Part shown: positions 1-5,726 of the stretch, piece after piece
How the letters are laid out: every line of letters starts with the position of its first letter
Position numbering within the stretch: position 1 is the stretch's first letter
DNA from: Candidatus Roizmanbacteria bacterium CG09_land_8_20_14_0_10_41_9
GTDB lineage: Bacteria > Patescibacteriota > Microgenomatia > UBA1406 > GWC2-37-13
Reading direction: 5' to 3'
DNA length: 11,004 nucleotides
Assembly (NCBI GenBank): GCA_002774185.1
Contig: PEZG01000035.1
Location: 1-11,004 of the forward strand
Notes under the pieces: generated by a model
What the model saw: the letters and a program-made list of their open reading frames with translations, nothing else
Told to the model about the DNA's origin: nothing
The model's database searches: none
Made by a program: the position numbers and the translations under genes

Positions 1-1
1 C

Positions 2-385
2 TGCAAATGGGCGAGAGAAGAAAAACAATCCGATCTTATCTTTATTACCCATTACCCCGTGAAAAAGCGGCCGTTTTACACGTTTGAGGACCCGGAGGAC
101 CTTGGATACACATTGAGCTTTGATCTGTTGGGAAGAGGGATGGAATGGCTTACCGGTGGTCAAAGAATCCATGTCCTTGACGAACTCGTACGACGCGCAA
201 AAGAGCGCCACATGAATATCGAAAAGAGTGAGCTATATCTCCAGGCGTTTCGATATGGCATGCCTCCTGAAGGAGGATTTTCGTTCGGGTCAGAACGAAT
301 CGTAATGAGTATCCTGGGATTGGGAAACATCAGGGAGGCATCCCTGTTCCCCCGAGACATGGAACGGGTGGATATAAAATTGTAA
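2..385 (+). CDS. aspS: Aspartyl-tRNA synthetase, archaeal-like type, C-terminal part (5' end outside window)
   Basis: Cytoplasmic class II aminoacyl-tRNA synthetase that loads aspartate, and possibly Asn-tRNA as well in a non-discriminating enzyme. The reading frame is open from base 2, so about 127 C-terminal residues are visible. A GTG at 59 lies inside the frame and is not the start. The visible part holds the end of the catalytic domain: a THYPVKKRPFYT segment, SFDLLGRGMEWLTGGQRIH (the region around the amino-acid pocket), and the motif 3 area GGFSFGSERIVMSILGL with its conserved Arg, ending NIREASLFPRD. The GGQRIH and ASLFPRD strings fit the archaeal-type AspRS/AsnRS group better than the bacterial AspRS with its inserted domain. 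AsnRS is the main alternative, since the N-terminal half is missing. The next gene starts 4 bases downstream, suggesting co-transcription. Confidence 0.85.
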   Translation, partial: CKWAREEKQSDLIFITHYPVKKRPFYTFEDPEDLGYTLSFDLLGRGMEWLTGGQRIHVLDELVRRAKERHMNIEKSELYLQAFRYGMPPEGGFSFGSERIVMSILGLGNIREASLFPRDMERVDIKL

Positions 386-389
386 CCGT

Positions 390-1325
390 ATGAAAACCCG
401 ATTTATTCTTCTATACATTTTTTACGTGCTCCTCTTCTTATTTTATCCCGGGGATTCGTACTATTTTCACATATTCGCCTATAACCGGGATTTGTTTGAG
501 AAACCAACTACAGTTTCGGAAATCAAACTGCACCCCATACCGTATTTGAAATCTCCCGTTGTCCCCGAAGTGACGGCAGAAGGTGTTTATATTGTCGATC
601 TCCCATCATTCACCCCACTGTATGAAAAACGCGCTCAGGAAAAATTCCTTCCGGCCTCCACAAATAAAATCATGACCGCGCTCGTCGCTTCGGATGTTTA
701 CTTGCCGGATGATGTTGTTCAGGTGAAAAATATTGTCACCATAGGCCAAACGATGGGATTGGTCGAAAATGAACGTATCAGTGTTGAAAATCTCTTATAT
801 GGGACCCTTATCCATTCGGGAAATGACGCAGCCCAGGCATTGGCTGATAACTATGGAACCGACCTATTTGTTACGTTGATGAATGAAAAAGCAAAAAAGT
901 TAGGGATGGCCCATACCCTCTACAAAAACCCTGCTGGACTGGATGATTTCGGACAATACACTTCTCCGTTTGATCTGGCCCTAGCAGCTCGCGAACTATT
1001 GAAGAATAAATTCTTAAGGAAGGTTGTTTCTATTAAGGAAATAACCATCGCGGACGAGAACTTCGAACAGTTCCATAAGCTGACCAATGTGAACAAGCTC
1101 CTAGGTGAAGTACATGGAGTTGGAGGACTGAAAACTGGGTATACTGAAAATGCTGGGGAAAATCTCGTGAGCTTCTATAAAAAGAATGGGCATGAATTCA
1201 TCATTGTCATCGTGAAAAGCGCAGACCGGTTCGAAGACACCAAAAATGTAGTCCAGTGGATCAATGAAGCGGTCGGGTATACGGATTATTCTTCCAACCA
1301 ATCTTTTTCGACAGCCGGTACGTAA
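390..1325 (+). CDS. D-alanyl-D-alanine carboxypeptidase, peptidase family S11 (DacA-like)
   Basis: Penicillin-binding-protein-type enzyme that trims the terminal D-Ala from peptidoglycan stem peptides outside the membrane. All three family motifs are present in order: SxxK as S90-T-N-K93, SxN as S143-G-N145, and K248-T-G250. A hydrophobic segment at residues 4-19 acts as signal peptide or membrane anchor. At 311 residues it is shorter than DacA enzymes with the extra C-terminal beta domain; the catalytic domain ends near residue 297, followed by a Ser/Thr-rich tail with no C-terminal anchor helix. It starts 4 bases after the aspS stop, with no Shine-Dalgarno sequence, so it probably shares that transcript; a TATAAA at 373-378 inside aspS is only a weak promoter candidate. 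Its last 40 bases overlap the end of the gene on the opposite strand. The family assignment is firm; the exact cell-wall substrate is not visible. Confidence 0.93.
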   Translation: MKTRFILLYIFYVLLFLFYPGDSYYFHIFAYNRDLFEKPTTVSEIKLHPIPYLKSPVVPEVTAEGVYIVDLPSFTPLYEKRAQEKFLPASTNKIMTALVASDVYLPDDVVQVKNIVTIGQTMGLVENERISVENLLYGTLIHSGNDAAQALADNYGTDLFVTLMNEKAKKLGMAHTLYKNPAGLDDFGQYTSPFDLALAARELLKNKFLRKVVSIKEITIADENFEQFHKLTNVNKLLGEVHGVGGLKTGYTENAGENLVSFYKKNGHEFIIVIVKSADRFEDTKNVVQWINEAVGYTDYSSNQSFSTAGT

Positions 1326-2332
1326 GCGACAAAATCATTCTCACCCAAGAAAATATATACTGGCTCCAGATAGTTTTGGTACGAATCTAAGTCGTGGTAC
1401 CCTAAGAACATTTTTTTTATGGTTACGGTTGGCTTATTCTCCCCTGAGATAACATACCCATTCCCTGCTTTTAAATCCGCAAATGCAGCGTCTCCGTTTC
1501 TTAAAGGATAGACGCCCACTTGATCATCTGACTTTTCAAAAAAACTCACCTGGGCTTTGATTACCTTAAATGTAGACTGTTTAAAAACCATAATCACGTA
1601 ATTTTGACTCGTGAAGTACTCGGGGGACACTACGGGAAAACCATCAATGTCAGGCCGATAGAAATCCACCTCTACGACATTTGCTTGCGCCGGGTTCTTG
1701 GTCACGAACAGGGTATTTGCGGTTGCGTTATAGTTATGATATACGATGTTCACTTTCCCCGTTGACAATTCATCTGGATATCTACCTACGGATTTCAGGA
1801 AATCCCTGGCTTTTTCTTCGATATCTTTATTAGAGGGTATCTGGGTGTTTGTGAACAATAGAGGATCCTTTGCATAGGAATATTCGTAGTCAAAGTTGAA
1901 ATTCGCGACATCGATGTTTACCCGTTGTTTGTCGTCGCTAAAAACCGCAGTGCGATTCGAGAGCGTATATTTTGAGGTTTCCGTATTAAAACCAACCATT
2001 TTGGCGATAAGGTAAACTTTTTCCCGATAGTTCAACTGGGTCGTAATAGGAGGAACCAGATAGATGTTCGCCGATAGGGTAGCAGTCGTAGGCTGCCCCT
2101 CAATCGTGTCAAGAATATAATTCGTTGTGGAGCTTGTTTTTGACCCGCTGATGACTGGAGTTTTTATTTTCCCAAACTTTGTATCCGTATACACGGGTTG
2201 CGCGGGTTGGTTCAATCCGCTGTACAACAGCAGTAATTTCACGCTATAAAACAGGATCATAAAAACCAAGAAGAAGATGATGACGAAAGGGAATGATTTC
2301 CGAACATTGTAAGAAAGTTCTGTCAGCGTCAT
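1286..2332 (-). CDS. Membrane-anchored extracytoplasmic protein of unknown function
   Basis: I do not recognise a named family. The 348-residue product has one hydrophobic segment at about residues 14-38, preceded by basic residues. The rest is polar and rich in beta-prone stretches, so it is likely a single-pass protein facing outward. There are no cysteines. The C-terminal third (AFADLKAGNGYVIS, then VTIKKMFLGYHDLDSYQNYL, EPVYIFLGENDFVAYVPAV) loosely recalls the YycH/YycI-like layout, in which a repeat ends in a 'PvY.f......YV.A' strand; that is a weak resemblance only. The ATG at 2332 is supported by a TATCAT box exactly 6 bases upstream. The gene is separated from the upstream three-gene unit by 97 bases, so it is probably transcribed on its own. 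It runs tail to tail into the carboxypeptidase gene, overlapping by 40 bases. Confidence 0.8.
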   Translation of the reverse strand: MTLTELSYNVRKSFPFVIIFFLVFMILFYSVKLLLLYSGLNQPAQPVYTDTKFGKIKTPVISGSKTSSTTNYILDTIEGQPTTATLSANIYLVPPITTQLNYREKVYLIAKMVGFNTETSKYTLSNRTAVFSDDKQRVNIDVANFNFDYEYSYAKDPLLFTNTQIPSNKDIEEKARDFLKSVGRYPDELSTGKVNIVYHNYNATANTLFVTKNPAQANVVEVDFYRPDIDGFPVVSPEYFTSQNYVIMVFKQSTFKVIKAQVSFFEKSDDQVGVYPLRNGDAAFADLKAGNGYVISGENKPTVTIKKMFLGYHDLDSYQNYLEPVYIFLGENDFVAYVPAVEKDWLEE

Positions 2333-2338
2333 ATACTT

Positions 2339-2348
2339 ATGATACCAC
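2339..2348 (-). promoter_or_regulatory. Extended -10 promoter, leaderless type, for the gene at 2332
   Basis: Read on the minus strand the site is TGGTATCAT followed by six bases (AAGTAT) and then ATG. TGnTATCAT is an extended -10 element with one mismatch to TATAAT. The 6-base gap places the expected +1 on the A of the start codon. No good -35 hexamer is seen 17 bases upstream. Confidence 0.6.
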
Positions 2349-2428
2349 TTTGCTTTGATTTTACAAAGACGGTAATGCCTACCGAAGTCGCGCTTGAGCG
2401 GGACGAAGGGGCATAGCAGAAACGTTTG
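2345..2428. other. Short intergenic stretch with one small hairpin
   Basis: It lies between the stop of the helical-protein gene (2429) and the -10 box of the next minus-strand gene. It contains a 5-bp inverted repeat, CGGTA-atgcc-TACCG at 2371-2385, without a U-tract, so it is at best a weak terminator for the upstream unit. No other signal is seen. Confidence 0.35.
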
Positions 2429-2959
2429 TTATTCTTTGCAACAATCTAGAATTTTACCGATAAAGTCTCCGACTTTAGCAAGGAATGGCTCTTGCTTGAA
2501 TTGGATTGGTTTTTCGTTTTTTTCAAACTCAACTTCCTTTAGATTTTCCTTTTTGATTATGTTCAAATTGATTCCCCAAAAAAGATTGTACAGGTGGTAA
2601 GATTTCTGGAACAAATTGTGCGCTTTTTCCTTTTCCCCTTTCTTTAGCGCTTTTGTCCCTACCTCCATGAGCCGCATGGAAGCAGCCAGCAGGTGTTTTG
2701 AGATACACCAGACTTCTCCCTCATATTCTTTGATAAGCATCTTCAAAAGTTCTTTCCTCATTTCGCGGACTTCATTCAGAAGGGTAAAATAGCTGGTTTT
2801 ACCGGTTTTGCCTCCGGAAAAAAACAGGTGTTCCTCAATGGATATCAGGTTCATTACCGCAATCGACAAATCCTCATCGGACGAGAGATCAAGCTTCTCC
2901 CCTTTTTCCAGCTTTTTTACTTTACTAATGAATTGCTCGATCTTTATAGCATTGTCCAT
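2429..2959 (-). CDS. Conserved-looking helical cytoplasmic protein, function unknown
   Basis: No named family is recognised. The 176-residue product has no signal peptide or membrane segment and reads as mostly alpha-helical. Residues 40-75 (SIEEHLFFSGG, then LLNEVREMRKELL) and 79-130 (EYEGEVWCISKHLLAASMRLMEVGTKAL, then a KAHNLFQKSYHLYNLFWGINL helix) suggest a helical bundle, possibly TPR-like in the second half. Cysteines are C85 and the C-terminal pair C173-C174. The string GGKTGKTS near residue 50 is one residue short of a Walker A motif and is not preceded by a beta strand, so I do not call it a nucleotide-binding site. It is the last gene of a three-gene minus-strand unit, starting 5 bases after the preceding stop, with an AGGGA stretch just before the start that could act as a weak ribosome-binding site. 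Confidence 0.8.
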   Translation of the reverse strand: MDNAIKIEQFISKVKKLEKGEKLDLSSDEDLSIAVMNLISIEEHLFFSGGKTGKTSYFTLLNEVREMRKELLKMLIKEYEGEVWCISKHLLAASMRLMEVGTKALKKGEKEKAHNLFQKSYHLYNLFWGINLNIIKKENLKEVEFEKNEKPIQFKQEPFLAKVGDFIGKILDCCKE

Positions 2960-2964
2960 ATTCC

Positions 2965-3420
2965 CTATTTTAACAAATACATAAAAAAGCCAGTTGTCAG
3001 AATTAGGGCGATAACCGGGATGATTACCTTCTGATAATAGACCACTACCTTTTCATGATTCTTGCGTCGAATGTATTTGTCAAGGAATGCCGAAATATAG
3101 ATCAGAAAAAATCCCACAGTCATCCCAAATACGATTTTATCAGCGCCAAGGTATGTATTCCCAGGATGCCCGATTTGGTTTGTGAAAGAAAGATACCACA
3201 GACTGATGAGATAAAACCCGATAGACCAGAGAAGAGAACGCTTCAACAATTTCTTCTTCATAAGGGAAGCGAACCATAGGGCAAACGCTGTGTTCAGAGC
3301 TGAAAACCAGATGGAAACCAGTAAGTCATCGATCCCGAGTTTTTTGGCTATATACAATCCTCCTCCGACCGTCACAATACAAACCGGACACTGGGCGTAT
3401 ACGGATTTTATAAAAATCAT
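2965..3420 (-). CDS. Small polytopic membrane protein with an N-terminal CPVC motif, possible thiol-redox partner
   Basis: The ATG at 3420 is chosen because it overlaps the TGA of the preceding thioredoxin-like gene as ATGA, a classic coupled start; a longer reading from 3471 would run deep into that gene. The 151-residue product has hydrophobic segments at about residues 12-24, 33-53, 62-79, 95-113 and 132-150. Its only cysteines are C11 and C14 in QCPVCIVTVGGG, just before the first segment. A CxxC at the membrane edge resembles the redox centre of VKOR/DsbB-type proteins (for example CPYC at the top of a VKOR helix), but the second cysteine pair those enzymes use is absent and the CxxC sits N-terminally rather than in the fourth helix. 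A role in passing electrons to or from the neighbouring thioredoxin-fold protein is inference from context. No named family is recognised. Confidence 0.82.
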   Translation of the reverse strand: MIFIKSVYAQCPVCIVTVGGGLYIAKKLGIDDLLVSIWFSALNTAFALWFASLMKKKLLKRSLLWSIGFYLISLWYLSFTNQIGHPGNTYLGADKIVFGMTVGFFLIYISAFLDKYIRRKNHEKVVVYYQKVIIPVIALILTTGFFMYLLK

Positions 3421-3812
3421 AACGTTTGTTTGGTTAAAAAATCTATAATGGGAGTATCCCCCAAGATACACTGGCCTTTGTAATATAAAAATGGGACCGG
3501 GATACCTCTCGTTGTATCAAATTCGCACATCAAGGCTTTTTCCTCTAAGTCAACGCTGTTGTCTTTATTTTTATTTACCTCTTTTCTTTTTATTTGGATC
3601 TTCTGTTCGATTTCTCTATGGGAAACAAGATAATCCTCGACTTTCTCGCAGTGCTCGCATTCTTCGCTATAATATAGAATTATTTCATTTGTCTTTTTTA
3701 CCTTCTTGTTCTGACCGGCTCCGATTAATCCGTATACTCCATAGAGAAGAATAAAAAGAAACAGGATTGAGCCAACAAGAATACTGATGTTTTTTTTTGT
3801 TATGTGTTCCAT
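3417..3812 (-). CDS. Membrane-anchored thioredoxin/glutaredoxin-fold protein
   Basis: The 131-residue product starts with a basic N-terminus and one hydrophobic anchor (about residues 9-33), followed by a thioredoxin-like domain that should face outward. The first beta strand NEIILYYS leads directly into the active-site motif C52-E-H-C55. The segment RGIPVPFLYYKG (102-113) aligns with the Trx strand RGIPTLLLFKNG, making P105 the likely cis-proline. Extra cysteines are C96 and C115. The domain is short, like glutaredoxins or TlpA/DsbA-minimal forms, so both thiol oxidation and reduction are possible. It is first in a unit with a CPVC membrane protein (ATGA overlap) and a helical protein. A TATAAT box lies 14 bases before the start, giving an expected leader of only about 8 bases. 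The fold is well supported; partner and substrate are inferred. Confidence 0.88.
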   Translation of the reverse strand: MEHITKKNISILVGSILFLFILLYGVYGLIGAGQNKKVKKTNEIILYYSEECEHCEKVEDYLVSHREIEQKIQIKRKEVNKNKDNSVDLEEKALMCEFDTTRGIPVPFLYYKGQCILGDTPIIDFLTKQTL

Positions 3813-3826
3813 ATACCAACGCGTAT

Positions 3827-3832
3827 ATTATA
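3827..3832 (-). promoter_or_regulatory. -10 box of the thioredoxin-like operon
   Basis: Minus-strand TATAAT lies 14 bases before the ATG at 3812. The expected transcript would have a leader of about 8 bases, too short for a normal Shine-Dalgarno sequence. The -35 region is not recognisable. Confidence 0.5.
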
Positions 3833-3865
3833 TCGTAGAGCATGGAAAGAGGGATTGCAATTTGA

Positions 3866-3871
3866 TATAAT
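3866..3871 (+). promoter_or_regulatory. Extended -10 promoter for tRNA-Tyr
   Basis: TTTGATATAATTT contains TGA-TATAAT, an extended -10 element, ending 16 bases before the mature tRNA 5' end. The expected transcript would carry a leader of about 10 bases for RNase P to remove. The same TTGATATAATTT string recurs before the genes at 6152 and 7099. Confidence 0.6.
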
Positions 3872-3887
3872 TTTAAGGTAATTTCCA

Positions 3888-3970
3888 CCAGGGGTACCAA
3901 AGCGGCCAAATGGAGCTGACTGTAAATCAGCTGGTTTATACCTTCGGGGGTTCGAATCCCTCCCCCTGGA
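3888..3970 (+). tRNA. tRNA-Tyr (GUA)
   Basis: The full cloverleaf can be drawn. Acceptor CCAGGGG (3888-3894) pairs with CCCCTGG (3963-3969), and the discriminator is A3970. The anticodon stem GCTGA (3915-3919) pairs with TCAGC (3927-3931), with a 7-base loop holding GTA at 3922-3924. The T arm is GGGGG-TTCGAAT-CCCTC at 3946-3962. A long variable arm (3932-3945) makes it class II, as expected for bacterial tRNA-Tyr. CCA is not encoded; the genome continues CTC. It is followed 5 bases later by a strong terminator. Its last bases are repeated at 4103-4121. Confidence 0.95.
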
Positions 3971-3972
3971 CT
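3954..3972 (+). repeat. Direct repeat, copy 1 (3' end of tRNA-Tyr)
   Basis: The 19 bases from the T loop to just past the discriminator are repeated exactly at 4103-4121. Duplications of a tRNA 3' end are what tyrosine-recombinase integration at a tRNA leaves behind, although no integrase gene is present here. Confidence 0.8.
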
Positions 3973-3975
3973 CAT

Positions 3976-4007
3976 AAAAAAAGGTGCCTAAAACGGCACC
4001 TTTTTTT
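3976..4007 (+). terminator. Rho-independent terminator of tRNA-Tyr
   Basis: The 6-bp stem GGTGCC (3983-3988) / GGCACC (3995-4000) with loop TAAAAC is followed by seven T and preceded by seven A. It can therefore work in both directions and may also stop minus-strand transcription coming from the membrane-protein gene at 4552. Confidence 0.9.
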
Positions 4008-4212
4008 ATGTATTCGGGATTGATGAGAACCCCGAAGGGGTTCGCTAAACTGGCAGTTCGCGAACAAAGTGAGTGATTACTGCCAGTTAGTACCCTTGTG
4101 GTGAATCCCTCCCCCTGGACTGTGAAGCAGACCGCCTTCGGCGGACGCTTCACAGTCATGAAGTGATCTTTGATCTACTTCATGACCATAAATGACTCTA
4201 AAACAAGAGTCA
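4008..4212. repeat. Hairpin-packed intergenic region between tRNA-Tyr and the GIY-YIG gene
   Basis: No gene is seen between 3971 and 4238, but it holds five more inverted repeats after the terminator. They are: GAACCCC-gaa-GGGGTTC at 4027-4043; ACTGGCAGT at 4049-4057 with ACTGCCAGT at 4079-4087, extendable to 12 bp with one bulge; GACTGTGAAGC at 4118-4128 with GCTTCACAGTC at 4147-4157, enclosing CCGCC-TTC-GGCGG; GTCATGAAGT at 4155-4164 with ACTTCATGAC at 4177-4186, enclosing GATC/GATC; and TGACTCT at 4193-4199 with AGAGTCA at 4206-4212. None has a good plus-strand U-tract. Apparent long reading frames here on the minus strand are antisense to the tRNA. Confidence 0.8.
4103..4121 (+). repeat. 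Direct repeat, copy 2 (att-like duplicate of tRNA-Tyr 3' end)
   Basis: Exact 19-base copy of 3954-3972, 149 bases downstream. The bases just before it (TACCCTTGTGGT) loosely resemble the variable arm and T stem of the tRNA with gaps, so it may be a decayed tRNA 3' half rather than a clean attachment site. It overlaps the first bases of a large hairpin at 4118. Confidence 0.75.
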
Positions 4213-4221
4213 AAAAAACTC

Positions 4222-4227
4222 TATAAT
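4222..4227 (+). promoter_or_regulatory. -10 box of the GIY-YIG gene
   Basis: TATAAT ends 11 bases before the ATG at 4239, giving an expected leader of about 5 bases. The position of a -35 element would fall inside the hairpin at 4193-4212. Confidence 0.5.
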
Positions 4228-4238
4228 AAAAGATCCAA

Positions 4239-4508
4239 ATGAAGAAACTTCAATACTGCATTTATGTTCTTTACTCGCTCAAAGATAATAATTTCTACAT
4301 TGGATATACTACCAATCTACACGAAAGATTAACCTCACATGTTCAAGGTAATTCTTTAGCTACGGAATTCCGTAGGCCGTTTACTTTATTATTTTGTGAG
4401 TATTTTTTTTCAAAGCATGATGCCACGCGGCGGGAGAAATATTTTAAAACAACAGTTGGAAAAAAGACATTAAGATTAATGTTGAAGGAAAGTTTGTTAG
4501 AAATATAA
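4239..4508 (+). CDS. Small GIY-YIG domain nuclease (UPF0213/YhbQ-like)
   Basis: The 89-residue product is a complete stand-alone GIY-YIG domain. Y9-V-L11 takes the place of GIY, Y20-I-G22 is the YIG, R30 in NLHERLTSH is the expected catalytic arginine, and E66 in TRREKYFK is the metal-binding glutamate. The length fits the single-domain YhbQ/UPF0213 group, whose role is thought to lie in DNA processing or repair but is poorly defined; homing-type GIY-YIG enzymes are larger and carry extra DNA-binding domains. It stands alone downstream of tRNA-Tyr and a series of hairpins, with its own TATAAT box. Its AT-rich coding sequence contrasts somewhat with the GC-rich hairpins before it. Whether it has anything to do with the duplicated tRNA end is unknown. 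Confidence 0.88.
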   Translation: MKKLQYCIYVLYSLKDNNFYIGYTTNLHERLTSHVQGNSLATEFRRPFTLLFCEYFFSKHDATRREKYFKTTVGKKTLRLMLKESLLEI

Positions 4509-4551
4509 AGATTCTAACATCTTACACGATCCAGGACTCAGAAAAATCAAC

Positions 4552-5646
4552 TCATCTCCTTCCCTTAATCAACCCACACATTCTGCTTACTGAATATATG
4601 AAGATAATATAGGAAAAAGGGAGGATAACTATAAAATAGCGTGCGAATGGCAGCTGGTTCCCCAAATAGAATAGGTAAATATAGGGAAACCATAGGGTGA
4701 AGCGGGCAGGGTATCCCATTTTGCGAATCAGGGCGTGTTTCAATGCGGGGGCGATTAATATGACAGGCCAGAGTATGGACCAGATGTGAGACCTCATGAT
4801 TTGAAACGGTCTCCACCAAGATTTGAAGAAACCCGTAAAGAAAAGGATGATGGATCCTCCCCAGTAGGTTGTTTGATTGTGCACGAGCATATACTTCAAA
4901 ATCTTCATTTGGAAAAAAACTATATTAAACTTCCCTCCTCTCTGAATGAATACATAGCTGTAAGTTAGCGAAAATACCAATGCTGCAGTGATTGCGGTAA
5001 CCACCAAACTTTTAACATAACTTGTACGGTTTTTTCTTCTTTTGTCAAAAAGAATACCAAGGATGAATACGACGACTGCCGTAGACCAGAATTTGGACGA
5101 AGCGATTAAGCCCAGCAAGATGCCAAGCAAAATCGGACTTGCCGCGTAGAAAAGACACAGATAGTAGAGGAAAATAAAAGTAGACTGTCCCAGATCCAGG
5201 AGCGCTTCCTTTTGCATGTTGATAAATAAAGGATCCACCATTAACAATAAAGGAGGCAACATAGACAAGGTAGGATTGTTTATCAACCGGAAAGAAAAAT
5301 AGTACACGGAAACAAGAAGAGTTAGCGCAAATAAAATCTGTACAAAATACGGATTATTGAAAAACACAATCGAATATCCGAATAAATACTTTAATAACGG
5401 CGGGTGTTCAAAGTTGTATTCCGTTGGCAAAGCACCTTTGGCGTATAGGTAGCCTGAGCTGAGATAGACAACTTCATCAGACACAAATATCCGGTTTTTT
5501 ACGTCTCCAAATATGTTTTGAGAATGCAAGAAGTCATTCACCATGGATGGATTGAACGTATAGGAAAGGATCGGTCTATTCAGAAAAAAAACTGAGCAAG
5601 AATATAGAAAAAAAATGATTAGAAAATAAAAAAAATGCCTGCGCAT
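4552..5646 (-). CDS. Polytopic membrane glycosyltransferase, GT-C fold (PMT/ArnT-like)
   Basis: Likely uses a lipid-phosphate sugar donor to glycosylate a protein or lipid on the outer face of the membrane. The 364-residue product begins MRRHFFYFLII with a first membrane helix, then an outward loop carrying the acidic pair in FVSDEVVYLSSGYLYAKG and, about 20 residues later, FEHPPLLKYLFG. The D-E plus EHPPL.K pattern is typical of PMT_2-type GT-C enzymes. Some eight or nine further hydrophobic helices follow. It is shorter than full-length PMT or ArnT proteins, as is common in small genomes. An ATG at 5667 in the same frame would add seven residues, but a TATAAT box falls inside that extension, so the start at 5646 is preferred. 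The gene is not close enough to its neighbours to call an operon. The acceptor is not deducible. Confidence 0.8.
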   Translation of the reverse strand: MRRHFFYFLIIFFLYSCSVFFLNRPILSYTFNPSMVNDFLHSQNIFGDVKNRIFVSDEVVYLSSGYLYAKGALPTEYNFEHPPLLKYLFGYSIVFFNNPYFVQILFALTLLVSVYYFSFRLINNPTLSMLPPLLLMVDPLFINMQKEALLDLGQSTFIFLYYLCLFYAASPILLGILLGLIASSKFWSTAVVVFILGILFDKRRKNRTSYVKSLVVTAITAALVFSLTYSYVFIQRGGKFNIVFFQMKILKYMLVHNQTTYWGGSIILFFTGFFKSWWRPFQIMRSHIWSILWPVILIAPALKHALIRKMGYPARFTLWFPYIYLFYLGNQLPFARYFIVILPFSYIIFIYSVSRMCGLIKGRR

Positions 5647-5655
5647 GAATTCATT

Positions 5656-5661
5656 ATTATA
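5656..5661 (-). promoter_or_regulatory. -10 box of the GT-C gene
   Basis: Minus-strand TATAAT is followed by nine bases and then the ATG at 5646. It overlaps the codons of the longer possible reading frame and so argues for the shorter protein. Confidence 0.45.
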
Positions 5662-5726
5662 GTACATTACATTATCGCAGGTTGTTTACCAAAAGTTTGC
5701 TAGAAATAAATTAATTAGAAAGTAAT

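Noticed and set aside
2795..2820. Walker A-like GGKTGKTS in the helical protein
   Set aside because: The spacing is one residue short of GxxxxGK[ST], the context is helical rather than strand-loop-helix, and no Walker B follows.
2421..3430. The 10-mer AACGTTTGTT at 2421-2430 and again at 3421-3430
   Set aside because: Both copies are at the ends of genes in an AT-rich context and share no flanking similarity; the 1000-base spacing appears to be coincidence.
3685..4159. Two minus-strand open frames across the tRNA-Tyr region (product strings like GGGIRTPEG and RGRDSNPRR)
   Set aside because: They are antisense translations of the tRNA and its duplicated 3' end, a common false call; no promoter or coding pattern supports them.
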